Of a DNA stretch of 64,000 bases, positions 9,207 through 17,222 are shown piece by piece. The DNA is from Heyndrickxia acidicola (GTDB taxonomy: Bacteria > Bacillota > Bacilli > Bacillales > Bacillaceae_C): NCBI RefSeq assembly GCF_001636425.1, contig NZ_KV440953.1, positions 1,128,847-1,192,846 of the forward strand. Direction: 5' to 3'. The notes under the pieces are model-generated. The model searched no databases. It saw nothing but the letters and a program-made list of their open reading frames with translations, and was not told the DNA's origin. The position numbers and the translations under genes are program-made. The first letter of the stretch is position 1. The number at the start of each line of letters is the position of its first letter.

Positions 9207-9947
9207 ATGAAAGCTTTTTTTGAATTTCACTCAAAACTTGATTTATTTCGTCCTTTTTCAGTCGATCATCTCGTGACAATTGCAATTATATTCATTCTCT
9301 GTATTCTCCTATTTGTTTTTAGAAACAAGCTTATGGAGAAGGGGAAACAAAGACTTTTTCGTTTCGCTCTGGCATTTATCATATTAGCCGATAATGTTTT
9401 GTACCATCTTTGGCTTGTATATGAGCATGCTTGGTCAGCGCAAAGGGCATTGCCGCTTCAGCTTAGTGACCTTGCTGCTATTCTTGCCATTTTGATGCTG
9501 CTGGCGACAAGCTATAGAATTTTTCAATTTATGTATTTTGCGGGGTTAGGAAGTGCCATCCAAGTAATCTTGACACCTGATCTTTACAAATATTCATTTC
9601 CTCACTTTCTATATTTCCAGTCTTTTGTTTCACATGGAGGGGTGGTGCTGGCTTGTTTGTTTATGGTGGTGGCCTTTCACTACAGGCCGACTATTCGTTC
9701 CATGTGGATGACCATTCTTATTGTAAGTATATATGGAGTTTGTGTCTTCTTCCTTAATAAGTTCTTGGGTTCGAATTACCTCTATATCATGAGGAAGGAA
9801 GGAATGGGTACACCCTTAAATTTTTTTGGGCCCTGGCCATGGTACCTACTTTCGATGGAGATTGCAATGATTTTGAGTTTTTATATTCTATATAGCCCGT
9901 TTTGGATAAAAAGAAAAATAGATAAAGGCTACGTTGGTTCATATTAG
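9207..9947 (+). CDS. ywaF: YwaF/TIGR02206 integral membrane protein
   Basis: A 246-residue polytopic membrane protein with about six or seven hydrophobic helices. It matches the YwaF (TIGR02206, distantly TMEM164-like) family in the paired motifs LPLQLSDLAAILA and the HGG turn (FVSHGGVVLACLFM), and in the tail motif GTPLNFFGPWPWYL. Its biochemical role is not established. ATG 9207 directly follows a GGGGTTATTAG stretch that gives only a weak ribosome site. The gene stands alone, with more than 500 non-coding bases on each side. Confidence 0.85.
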   Translation: MKAFFEFHSKLDLFRPFSVDHLVTIAIIFILCILLFVFRNKLMEKGKQRLFRFALAFIILADNVLYHLWLVYEHAWSAQRALPLQLSDLAAILAILMLLATSYRIFQFMYFAGLGSAIQVILTPDLYKYSFPHFLYFQSFVSHGGVVLACLFMVVAFHYRPTIRSMWMTILIVSIYGVCVFFLNKFLGSNYLYIMRKEGMGTPLNFFGPWPWYLLSMEIAMILSFYILYSPFWIKRKIDKGYVGSY

Positions 9948-10499
9948 ATGTATATTGCACAAGCATACAGGAATTAGCATCAATTGATTTGGCGTCTACT
10001 TTACGCACAGTGCTGAATTAAGATGTTAGCGTTAATATAGCATAGCATTTGATATTGAAACCTATAGGGATATAGGGCGGTTTGACAGTCCTTATGATGG
10101 TGAGGCTATTGCTAAACAACTGTTAGTGAACATGATGATTTTTTTGTATCAACGACCCATACTTTCGGTTCTTTTTTCTTATTTAAATATCAACATTTGT
10201 TATTTAACACAACCAATTTATAAGTAAGATTGTGAAGATATGTACTTAAACTCTAGGAATCCTAAGTTCAATTGGAGCTAAATCATTCGTTTTTTTATAC
10301 TCATATTCTTGCGTATTTTCTAAAATGCCCAATCCATTGAACATTGCTCCTAATAAATGTGTGAAACTTTTTCTCTTAGTAACAATAGACCTTATATATA
10401 GAGAACTTTCTTACACTTAAACAGCAGACCCTTTTAGCCTAAGTTCAGAGAATAAATCTAGGAAAATTCGCAAAAAATAACGTAGAATTATGATGGATT
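9948..10499. other. Intergenic stretch without recognised features
   Basis: About 550 AT-rich bases between ywaF and the C39 peptidase remnant. One short open stretch near 10070-10140 (GRFDSPYDGEAIAK) looks protein-like but has no start, ribosome site or recognised family. Confidence 0.4.
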
Positions 10500-10694
10500 T
10501 TGGAAACGTTGCAACTTCCAGCCCCTAAAGAGCAGGAAAAGGTGATATTGGACGTTCCGCTAATAGCACAAAATCCTGAGTTGAAATATGGTTGCATAGT
10601 GACGAGCTTAGCGGTGGGTTCAAAACATGCCGGTATTAAAGTAAGTAAAACAATGAAAGCACGAGAAGACATATTCCAAGAGGTATACCCTTGA
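10500..10694 (+). pseudogene. C39-family (YvpB-like) peptidase fragment
   Basis: A 64-residue remnant of a C39-like cysteine peptidase. It shows LDVPLIAQNPELKYGC followed by VTSLAV, i.e. the conserved segment with the catalytic Cys, then GIKVSK. The remaining roughly 120 residues, with the His and Asp of the triad, are missing, and the region upstream is in another frame. It ends overlapping the YkoP-like gene by 4 bases. Confidence 0.65.
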
Positions 10695-11299
10695 AAGCAG
10701 GTAAACATGTAATAACATCAGAAATAAGCTGGAAAAAGAAAATAATGATCACTCTATGGGTCAAATGGGAAAGTTTGTTTAATCGATTTTTTCACATTCA
10801 GCCCATTGATGAGAATCAGCCATTCTTGAACGTAAGAGTATGTACTTATTGGGGTAAAACGATTCAATTGTTAGATGGAGAGGAAATTCACAGAGGTGAT
10901 CGTGTGCTCGAACTTCATCTTAATAATGAAATGCTTTTTAAAATGGGAATCAATTCCTGTTCTTCTATTCAATTAGCCATCCAAATGATTCGGACAACTG
11001 AACAATTATTACCGAAGACTCTACTGTACATCCTAAACCATCCGAAATATGAAGAGATTAAGGGCTTATATGGGGTTTCTATGATCCATCGTGGAACAAA
11101 GCAATTCGGATTTACAGTAATTGACTTGCCAAAAGGGCTATTCTTTTTTATAACCAAGATCTATTTGCGCCTATTATTGTTTGTTGTTCATCCTCAAGGA
11201 AAACAAAGGTTACAAACCAAAGGAGAACTTCTTGTTCCAAAGATGATTGCCATTTCGACGAAGGAATTCATACGAAGATATCCCAATGATAGAAGTTGA
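10691..11299 (+). CDS. YkoP-like protein
   Basis: A 202-residue protein of the YkoP-like family, in Bacilli often found beside envelope-carbohydrate genes; its function is unknown. The conserved signatures are GEEIHRGDRVLELHLNNEML, GLYGVSMIHRGTKQFGF and LRLLLFVVHPQGKQRL. A TTG at 10691 follows AGAGG, but the family usually begins close to the ITLWVKWESLFNRFF segment, so ATG 10745 could be the true start. It lies between two gene fragments in the same direction (C39 peptidase, cardiolipin synthase), so it may be the surviving part of a decayed envelope cluster. Confidence 0.6.
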   Translation: MKAGKHVITSEISWKKKIMITLWVKWESLFNRFFHIQPIDENQPFLNVRVCTYWGKTIQLLDGEEIHRGDRVLELHLNNEMLFKMGINSCSSIQLAIQMIRTTEQLLPKTLLYILNHPKYEEIKGLYGVSMIHRGTKQFGFTVIDLPKGLFFFITKIYLRLLLFVVHPQGKQRLQTKGELLVPKMIAISTKEFIRRYPNDRS

Positions 11300-11525
11300 A
11301 GCTCGCATTTTCCTTCCACTCATATGGCATGATTTAAAAGCGGGCAGAAGTGATGCTCCAAAATTAAAACAAAGTCTCGTTCGCTAAGGTGACTTTCAAT
11401 TTTACACGGATGGACAGACTCTATATAATGCCCTTTTTAAAGATATTCGAAAAGCAAAAAACTATATTTATATTCATTTTTATATCATTGACAAAGATCA
11501 AATCAGTCAAACATTTCTTTGTTGA
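11286..11525 (+). pseudogene. Cardiolipin synthase (phospholipase D family) N-terminal fragment
   Basis: One frame, interrupted by TAA at 11385-11387, reads DLKAGRSDAPKLKQSLVR, then DFQFYTDGQTLYNALFKDIR, then HFYIIDKD, before a stop. This is the region before the first HKD motif of a cardiolipin synthase. Both HKD catalytic motifs are missing. The start overlaps the end of the YkoP-like gene. The break point abuts the segment shared with the 61.1-62.3 kb region. Confidence 0.7.
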
Positions 11526-11570
11526 AGAAGAAGGCGAAACGAGGGAAATATTAAATCGATCCAAGGATAC

Positions 11571-11610
11571 ATAGAAGTTATCTTCGTTCATGGAGTAACT
11601 TCTATTTTTT
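11571..11610. terminator. Bidirectional terminator, duplicate of the one at 61.1 kb
   Basis: ATAGAAGTTA pairs with TAACTTCTAT; A/T tracts lie on both sides. The same hairpin with small changes follows the intact alcohol dehydrogenase at 61.13-61.17 kb, so it was copied with the gene. Confidence 0.75.
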
Positions 11611-11630
11611 ATAGTTATAAATACAATCTC

Positions 11631-12780
11631 TTATTCAGTGACTACCCCATTAAAGGCCGATTGATAAATCTTTCTTATATCCTCTTCCAACAATGGCAAA
11701 GGACTGCGGGCCAATAACCTTTTTTGTTGTACACCATCTTGAGTTAAGCTTTCTAAAGCCGATTCAGGGATATTAAAACCTGCTAATGTTTGTGGGATGC
11801 CAACATCCTTAACGAGTCTTTTCAGTTCCTCCACAAGTAAGAAGCCTCTTCTTCTGATAGATAGAGAGAATTTCCACCGAGTGCGTTTAAGACATCGGCC
11901 ATTTTTTCGTACAGCTTTTACGAATATAGCCCATTACATAGGGGAGTAATACCGCATTCGATTCGCCGTGGGCGATATGGAATTGACCGCCTGATAGATA
12001 GGCCAGTGCATGAACACCTCTGCTACTCCTGCGTTAAAAAAACCCAAGCCGGCAATGTAACTGTCATTACTCATATCGATACGAGCCTGTTTATCATTCC
12101 CGTTCTCGATTGCTGTCCTTAATGAACGTGAGATTAAACGAATGTCTGGAAGAGGTAAACCATCTGATGTCGGGCTTGCATTCATGGATAAATAAACTTC
12201 TACTGAGTGGGTTAAAGCATCCACTCCTGTTGCTGCCGTTACTCTTGGCGGGACAGAAACAGTCAATTCCGGATCGACAATCGCTACGTCTGCCAAAAGA
12301 TAATCATGGGTCACCACATCTTTTGTCGACTCCAATGAAAGAACGGAGATATTCGTAACCTCAGATCCGGTACCCGCAGTGGTAGGGATCAGTATTTTGG
12401 GCAATCCTTTTTCCTCCACTTTTTTTGAACCGGATAAGTTTAAATAATCGGCTGCCGGACCTTCATTTCCCGCCAACACTGCTGCTAGCTTCGCGAGATC
12501 CATCGCACTTCCACCGCCAAGTCCGATCACCATTTCAAATTTCCCTTCACGTGTGAACGCAACAAGTTTTTCCCCTACTGCGAGTGGCGGCTCCGGTACA
12601 ACCTCTGTGTATACGGTAACTTCATAGCCCTGCTCTGTTAAGGGTGCGGTTACCCGCTCAGTTAAACCTATCTCTTTTAGGAAGGGATCGGTGACCAAAA
12701 GAATTTTCCTTGGTGAGTATTTTTCCACTTCAGGTAAAAGCTGCTCTAAAGAACTTATCCGCCCAAATATAGTGGTTCAT
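11631..12780 (-). pseudogene. Iron-containing alcohol dehydrogenase, frameshifted near-copy of the 61.2 kb gene
   Basis: From LEQLLPEVEKY to the stop it is nearly identical at DNA level to the intact gene at 61190-62365. It carries indels near 11830, 11910 and 11990-12030 that break the frame, and lesions such as ALTHSVEVY for ALTHAVEAY. The first codons differ completely: ATG at 12780 behind AAAGGGGTG, and with one frameshift it reads TIFGRISSLEQLL, a different dehydrogenase N-terminus. This looks like a distinct paralogue partly overwritten by the other gene and then inactivated. It is divergent from the TetR gene and shares its operator region. Confidence 0.85.
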
Positions 12781-12805
12781 AAAATAACACCCCTTTATTT
12801 TTTTG

Positions 12806-12819
12806 TGGTATTTACTCCA
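12806..12819. promoter_or_regulatory. Operator-like palindrome 1 (TetR, TGGA-N8-TCCA family)
   Basis: TGGTATTTACTCCA is a degraded copy of the repeated site TGGATTGTNNACTCCA. It lies 26 bases upstream of the dehydrogenase-pseudogene start. Confidence 0.5.
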
Positions 12820-12830
12820 TTTTATCCCAG

Positions 12831-12849
12831 ACAAATGATAATCATTATT
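12831..12849. promoter_or_regulatory. Fur-box-like site
   Basis: ACAAATGATAATCATTATT matches 15 of 19 bases of the classical Fur box GATAATGATAATCATTATC, with the central 15 bases identical. It lies between the two divergent genes and between the two TetR operator-like sites. Iron control of an iron-dependent dehydrogenase is plausible, but the target gene is now broken. Confidence 0.65.
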
Positions 12850-12850
12850 T

Positions 12851-12866
12851 TGGATTGTCAATTCCA
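12851..12866. promoter_or_regulatory. Operator-like palindrome 2 overlapping divergent -35 elements
   Basis: TGGATTGTCAATTCCA overlaps TTGTCA (12855-12860, plus strand; -10 TATACT at 12876-12881) and TTGACA on the minus strand. A nearly identical site overlaps the -35 of the SDR gene at 15.04 kb. Confidence 0.65.
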
Positions 12867-12887
12867 TTTTTGTGTTATACTAAATTT

Positions 12888-13517
12888 ATGGAAAAACAAA
12901 TTAATGTTAATAAACCAAAACGGCGGCTGACGAAAAAGGGAGAAGAGACTCGTTTCCGAATCGTAAAAGCCGCAGCAGAATTAATGTTTGAACATGGGGT
13001 TGCTTCTACAACTGTAGAAGAAGTACAAAAAAAAGCTCAGGTCAGCGCGTCCCAGCTCTACCATTATTTCAAGGAGAAACGAGCGCTAGTTCAAGCTGTT
13101 ATTATTTATCAGACTGAGCAAGTACTAAGTACCCAAAAGTCCTGGGTAATCCAACTAGACAGTATGGAAGCCCTAAGAACTTGGCGCGATGCGATTGTAC
13201 AACTTCAAAACTCTCGTCAATGCAGAGGCGGGTGTCCAATCGGCTCTCTTGCTAGTGAGTTATCAGACGTTGTGCCAGAAGCTCGTTCCGAGCTCGCAGC
13301 TGCATTTATGAATTGGGAGCACTTCATTTGTAAAGGACTACATGCGATGCAAGAACGCGGTGAACTGAGCAGCGATGCCAATCCAGATGAACTTGCTCTT
13401 GCGTTGCTGACTGCACTCCAAGGTGGGCTTCTTCTTACACAGGTTCGCAAAGAGACATTACCACTTGAAATAGGATTGGACAGTATGCTCGAACATATCA
13501 GCTCTTTCATCATTTAA
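12888..13517 (+). CDS. TetR/AcrR-family transcriptional repressor
   Basis: A 209-residue one-component regulator: N-terminal helix-turn-helix (about residues 15-60; TTVEEVQKKAQVSASQLYHYFKEK) and a TetR_C-type ligand domain with the conserved CRGGCPIGSLASEL. Two Cys lie in that segment. ATG 12888 has no ribosome site and lies only 6 bases after a TATACT -10, so the transcript may be leaderless; an upstream in-frame start at 12855 would lie within the -35. Its site TGGATTGTNNACTCCA is inferred from four copies near this gene and the SDR gene. Expected role: repress itself, the divergent dehydrogenase and the SDR until an aldehyde, quinone or similar ligand binds. Confidence 0.88.
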   Translation: MEKQINVNKPKRRLTKKGEETRFRIVKAAAELMFEHGVASTTVEEVQKKAQVSASQLYHYFKEKRALVQAVIIYQTEQVLSTQKSWVIQLDSMEALRTWRDAIVQLQNSRQCRGGCPIGSLASELSDVVPEARSELAAAFMNWEHFICKGLHAMQERGELSSDANPDELALALLTALQGGLLLTQVRKETLPLEIGLDSMLEHISSFII

Positions 13518-13731
13518 TGGGCCTCCAAGCAATATGGTAGATATGAAAAAGCATGATCTAATAGCACAAGCATGATTTTCATATATTGCGCTAAAAAATT
13601 CATCATAAAGGAGGGTGTATGTTTTTTCTCTAGGAGAGAAATCTTTAATCCTACAATGTAACTATCAAAAAGACTTGATCCAAAAAATAGAAGTAAAGCC
13701 CCCATAAGGGTAAAGAACAGAATATGGTGGT

Positions 13732-13770
13732 AAAAACACACTAATCGTACGAATGTGGTGTGTTTTTTTT
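13732..13770 (+). terminator. Terminator downstream of the TetR gene
   Basis: The stem AAACACAC / GTGTGTTT with a roughly 16-base loop is followed by a T8 run on the plus strand. It lies 215 bases after the regulator stop; no other plus-strand gene lies between. Confidence 0.7.
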
Positions 13771-14027
13771 AGCATATGGAATAAAGGACAACATTTTAAT
13801 AACGAACGATGGGTATGAAAACATTTAGCGCCGTTTGGCCATTAGAACTTTTAATGTCCATGTGTCCGCCCATTTTATAAAAGATCATGTTAACCTAACC
13901 CAACTGAGTTATCATTGGTTGAAAAAAAGGGTCGATTCATTTGGTAAACGTTTTCGTCAGAAGTCTGTCTCGGAAATCCGTCTTCCAAAATAAAACATCG
14001 TTTTTATAATGAACAACCTACACCAAT
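13771..14027. other. Intergenic stretch, protein-like remnant only
   Basis: No gene is called. One plus-strand frame at about 13850-13990 reads NLTQLSYHWLKKRVDSFGKRF without a start or recognised family and may be a gene remnant. Confidence 0.3.
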
Positions 14028-14079
14028 AAAGAAAAATAACCAAGCTAATTTCGGCTCTATACCTTCATCAGCTTGGTTT
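14028..14079 (-). terminator. Terminator of the SDR gene
   Basis: On the minus strand AACCAAGCT and AGCTTGGTT pair around a long loop and are followed by TATTTTTCTTTATT. It lies 145 bases after the SDR stop. Confidence 0.6.
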
Positions 14080-14222
14080 AGTAGGGTCTTTTCTTAACTT
14101 CATTAGAATGGTTTTTTACTGGTAGAAATAGATAACACGGAAGATTAAAACTTGTATAACGAAAATTAACATTGCTTCGTGAATACAATCAAACTTAGTT
14201 TTAGAACCGTTTAAGCGTCATC

Positions 14223-14966
14223 TTAAACGGCTGTACGTCCTCCATCGACAGCGAGTTTGGCTCCGTGTACGAAACTAGAACTATCTGTTGCAAGGAAGAC
14301 GATTGCCTCTGCAATCTCATCCGCCGAGGCGGGACGGCCTGCCGGAGCCTGAGAGGCCAGCTGATCAAGAGCTTCGCCCATAACCTCAGTACCTTCTGTA
14401 CGTGTAGGTCCAGGGCTGACGGTATTAACACGAACCCCATTTGGACCGTATTCAGCAGCCCATGCTTTTGTAAGTAAAGTGATGGCCGCTTTGCTCGAAC
14501 CATAAAGGCTCATACCAGAAACACCGTAATCGGCAACCATCGACGATAAATTGACAATGGCACCCTTGCCTCTTTCAGCCATCTTTGGTGCAAGTTTAGC
14601 AACGAGGAAGTACGGTACTTTAACGTTAAGTGCATATACACTATCAAAATCTTCCTCCGTAGTTTCATCCGTAGGTCCGAATGGAAAAATTCCAGCATTG
14701 TTGATAAGGATATCAATATGACCGTCTCCAAGCTCGAGTGCACGTTTCACCAAACTGTCAACACTCGACACGTTACGAAGATCCGTCTGTACGAAATCAG
14801 CCTTTCCTCCTGCAGCTCGAATATTCTCAACCGTCTGCTCACCACGATTTGCATTACGCCCCGCAACAATGACATGAATTCCAAGTCCAGCGAGTTTATT
14901 TGCAACTGCCCGTCCAATACCACTTGTTCCTCCTGTAATCAGTGCAGTAGATTGATTTGTATTCAT
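14223..14966 (-). CDS. SDR-family NAD(P)-dependent oxidoreductase
   Basis: A classical short-chain dehydrogenase of 247 residues. TGGTSGIG at 11-18 binds the cofactor, NNAG lies near residue 90, and the catalytic Ser is near 141-142 with YGSSK at 155-159. VNTVSPGPTRT and the C-terminal VDGGRTAV are intact. The substrate is unknown. AAAGGAGATAGGATAGA precedes ATG 14966. It has a good promoter, TTGACA at 15045-15050 and TAGTAT at 15022-15027 (17-base spacing, minus strand), bracketed by two palindromes identical in form to those beside the TetR gene 1.5 kb away. It is therefore a likely target of that repressor. Confidence 0.9.
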   Translation of the reverse strand: MNTNQSTALITGGTSGIGRAVANKLAGLGIHVIVAGRNANRGEQTVENIRAAGGKADFVQTDLRNVSSVDSLVKRALELGDGHIDILINNAGIFPFGPTDETTEEDFDSVYALNVKVPYFLVAKLAPKMAERGKGAIVNLSSMVADYGVSGMSLYGSSKAAITLLTKAWAAEYGPNGVRVNTVSPGPTRTEGTEVMGEALDQLASQAPAGRPASADEIAEAIVFLATDSSSFVHGAKLAVDGGRTAV

Positions 14967-14990
14967 TCTATCCTATCTCCTTTAACATTT

Positions 14991-15055
14991 TGGATTGTTT
15001 ACTCCATTTCTAACAAAATAAATACTACTCGTTTTTTTTTGGATTGTCAACTCCA
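14991..15055 (-). promoter_or_regulatory. SDR promoter with two TetR operator-like palindromes
   Basis: TGGATTGTCAACTCCA at 15040-15055 covers the -35 TTGACA. TGGATTGTTTACTCCA at 14991-15006 lies downstream of the -10, in the leader. Both match the sites beside the TetR gene at 12806-12866. The arrangement, one site on the promoter and one downstream, is typical of repression. Confidence 0.7.
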
Positions 15056-15635
15056 AAACTTTCGAGTTCCGTTTTATCTAAAATATTTCAATCGAACCTT
15101 TTTAAAACACCATTTATTCATATTTTTCAAAATAGCCCTCATGGCTACGAGCTGTCGTATTTTATTTTGATCTTTGCTGCTGACTCGTATGTATCCAAAC
15201 TATCTAACGTCCACTTTATATTTCCCTCTTTTTAATTCTCTTTTCTCTTATTCCGCTATAATGCGTTCATAAAAGTATTTAAAACTAAGGAACGTTTGTT
15301 CCTAAGTTTTACGAACGTAAAAAACGTCCGTTTTTGAAAAAACTACCATTCGTAAAAATGTGCTTTTTAGACGGTTTCTAACTCCTTAAGCTTATAAACT
15401 TTAGAAAGGCTGTATTCGCATAGATTGTTGTTTTTCGTACAGATGTCTAAATCCGTATTTAGCTTGTCATCATGGCATCTTTTCGTTCACTATTCAAAGG
15501 TATCTATGCTGAATCTTTCATTTTACTTACTCATTTAGTACAAATAGCAACAAAGTTTACGAAAAGAGCATTAGACAATTACACTTCCTCTTTATTTTTA
15601 AATCACAATTGAACATCTTCTAATAAATAATAAAA
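15056..15635. other. Intergenic region with a 13-bp inverted repeat
   Basis: No gene is called. At 15281-15310 AAAACTAAGGAAC and GTTCCTAAGTTTT form a hairpin with one mismatch and a 4-base loop, followed by further related short repeats (AACGT, GAACGTAAAAAACGTCC). It has no poly-T tail, so it may be a regulatory element or a scar of a mobile element. Confidence 0.45.
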
Positions 15636-15668
15636 AAACAAAAAAAGAGAAGTTTCATACCCTTCTCT
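15636..15668 (-). terminator. Terminator of the mntR remnant
   Basis: AGAGAAG / CTTCTCT with an 8-base loop is followed on the minus strand by a T7 run and a second T-rich stretch. Confidence 0.7.
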
Positions 15669-15682
15669 CAATAGTCCCAATC

Positions 15683-16060
15683 TTATTTTTGAATTTTTGT
15701 TTTAGCATCTTCCAATTGTTTTCTGTATCTCACATAAGATTCTTTTATAGACGGGTTATCCTCAAAAAAATGCCTGATAAATGTTTTCCCCATAACACCA
15801 ATCATTCGACAAAAAATCTCCTAATAACTGATGCGTTTCAGCCAAGCTTTGAGCTGTTTTCTTCCCTTTTTCGATAGTATAAATTCACGATATTTTTCAT
15901 ACACAACAAATCCCATTTCATCAAGCCTTTGAATCATTTTCGTTGCGGATGAAGGTAAAACATTAGGTAAGGCAGCAATATCCACCGTACGGGCCTATCC
16001 TTTTTCATTTATAAAGAGATGTATTTTTTCTAAATAATCCTCCATAGCGGTTGTTGGCAC
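15683..16060 (-). pseudogene. mntR: Manganese transport regulator MntR, inactivated
   Basis: From GTG 16060 (behind AGGCGG) the frame reads PTTAMEDYLEKIHLFINEKG, a stop, then ARTVDIAALPNVLPSSATKM, IQRLDEMGF and EKYREFILSKKGRK, which follow B. subtilis MntR (DtxR family). A second stop follows LKRISY, and a later part ending KTKIQK is joined after a deletion. At least two nonsense codons and the missing middle of the metal-binding and dimerisation domain make it non-functional. MntR normally represses manganese uptake; a functional copy may exist elsewhere. Confidence 0.8.
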
Positions 16061-16715
16061 CAAGATTTCCGCCTAATTTAAATATCAGAAAGTTAAAGCG
16101 ATTGAAAAGCTATCAGTGAAAATGTGTCAAAGCCTTTAGATACTGTACAGGCACAACAAACTAAAAAGGAACCAGCAATACCTAAGCATAATGTCTTTCC
16201 CTCTTTACATACTAAAACCGGATTAGACAGTGCATCGGATCTTCTTGGAGCAGTTGCGGATTTTCTTTGTTTTCAAATGCTTTGATTATTTCGGGATGTG
16301 GGAATACTTGTACAGATTTTTGGAATTCTGCACCCTATTACAAAATCGGAGGCATCTGTAAAACCGGATTTGTCTGGTGTAAGGCACACATAGATGTCAT
16401 CATTTAAAACTTCTGCAAAATGTAGATTCATTGAAGATGCTCGTTCTGAAATCCGTAACTGCTTTGGGGTCCTCCTGACACGACAGTTGAGGGTTTTTCG
16501 GGGGTAAATGCATAATATTTGTTAACTCTAAGTACACTATAAACAATAAAAGGGAGCACTGTGACCTCCCCGTCTACGCCGCTTACTTTTCACCTTTTCA
16601 CTTGGTTTTCTTGTGATCCGTAACTGACAGACGAATACAGTTGCGGTTTTTTTGTATTTAATCTTCCGGCTAATTATAAACGGTACCTGGATGCATGTAG
16701 GTTGTTCTAATTGCT
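16061..16715. other. Decayed intergenic region with an orphan terminator
   Basis: No intact gene. The plus strand has CCGTAACTG / CAGTTGCGG followed by T7 at 16618-16654, a terminator with no client gene. Near 16440-16500 the minus strand has a short text similar to the region after the recombinase remnant at 34.97 kb (AGGAGGACC...CAGTTACG...). The rest shows only broken frames. Confidence 0.45.
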
Positions 16716-16968
16716 TTATTTATTTTTGGATACGACTTTACTACTTACCTTTAGTTTTTCCCCTACTTCACTTTTGCACGACGTAATTCAAGGGAATGGT
16801 TCGAGCTACACGTTCACGTACTTCAATGTTCCAAACCTAATTAACTGAACTTTCTCTTTCTTTCGTATTAAAATAGTTTCAAATAATGCATCCACAGCTG
16901 CTATGGCATTTTTCTTTGTTAGTTCTATGTTGTGCTGCAACTGCATTTACTTATTCTGTCTTATTCAT
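16716..16968 (-). pseudogene. HU-type DNA-binding protein, inactivated
   Basis: Reading from ATG 16968: MNKTE, a nonsense codon where Leu is expected, VNAVAAQH, a frameshift, ELTKKNAIAAVDALFETI, EKVQLI, FGT, then more shifts and a tail KVSSKVVSKNK. These are the successive blocks of HU (Hbs). The DNA-binding arm is destroyed. HU is essential in B. subtilis, so another copy is expected elsewhere. Confidence 0.75.
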
Positions 16969-17130
16969 CTTCAAGCACCTCGTTATTTTATTATTCGATA
17001 TGTAGAAAAGGTTAAATATCATAAATTATATAAACATTTATTATTCAAGGAGCTACAAAGAACCAAGAAAGTCCACTTATTGCTTGGAAAGACTAGTTCT
17101 TCATGCGCAATTTTAGTTATTTCCTCATAT

Positions 17131-17158
17131 AAAAAAGGCAGCAGAATCGCCGCCTTAA
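17131..17158 (-). terminator. Terminator downstream of the OsmC-type gene
   Basis: On the minus strand AAGGCGGC pairs with GCTGCCTT (one mismatch) and is followed by TTTTTTAT. It lies 65 bases after the stop of the 17223-17657 gene. Confidence 0.65.
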
Positions 17159-17222
17159 ATTTAAAATACCGTTTTATTTAAAAGGTCTAAAAATAAGTTC
17201 CTACATCTTTGATTGAATCCGT

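Noticed and set aside
11389-11574. Separate 61-codon gene beginning MTFNFTRMDRLY
   Set aside because: The neighbouring frame shows clear cardiolipin synthase sequence (FYTDGQTLYNALF), so this frame is a shadow.
13514-13741. 75-codon minus-strand frame after the TetR gene
   Set aside because: It overlaps the regulator stop and terminator, has no ribosome site and hydrophobic chance composition.
16903-17181. 92-codon plus-strand frame
   Set aside because: The first part is the antisense of the HU remnant and the end covers the OsmC terminator.
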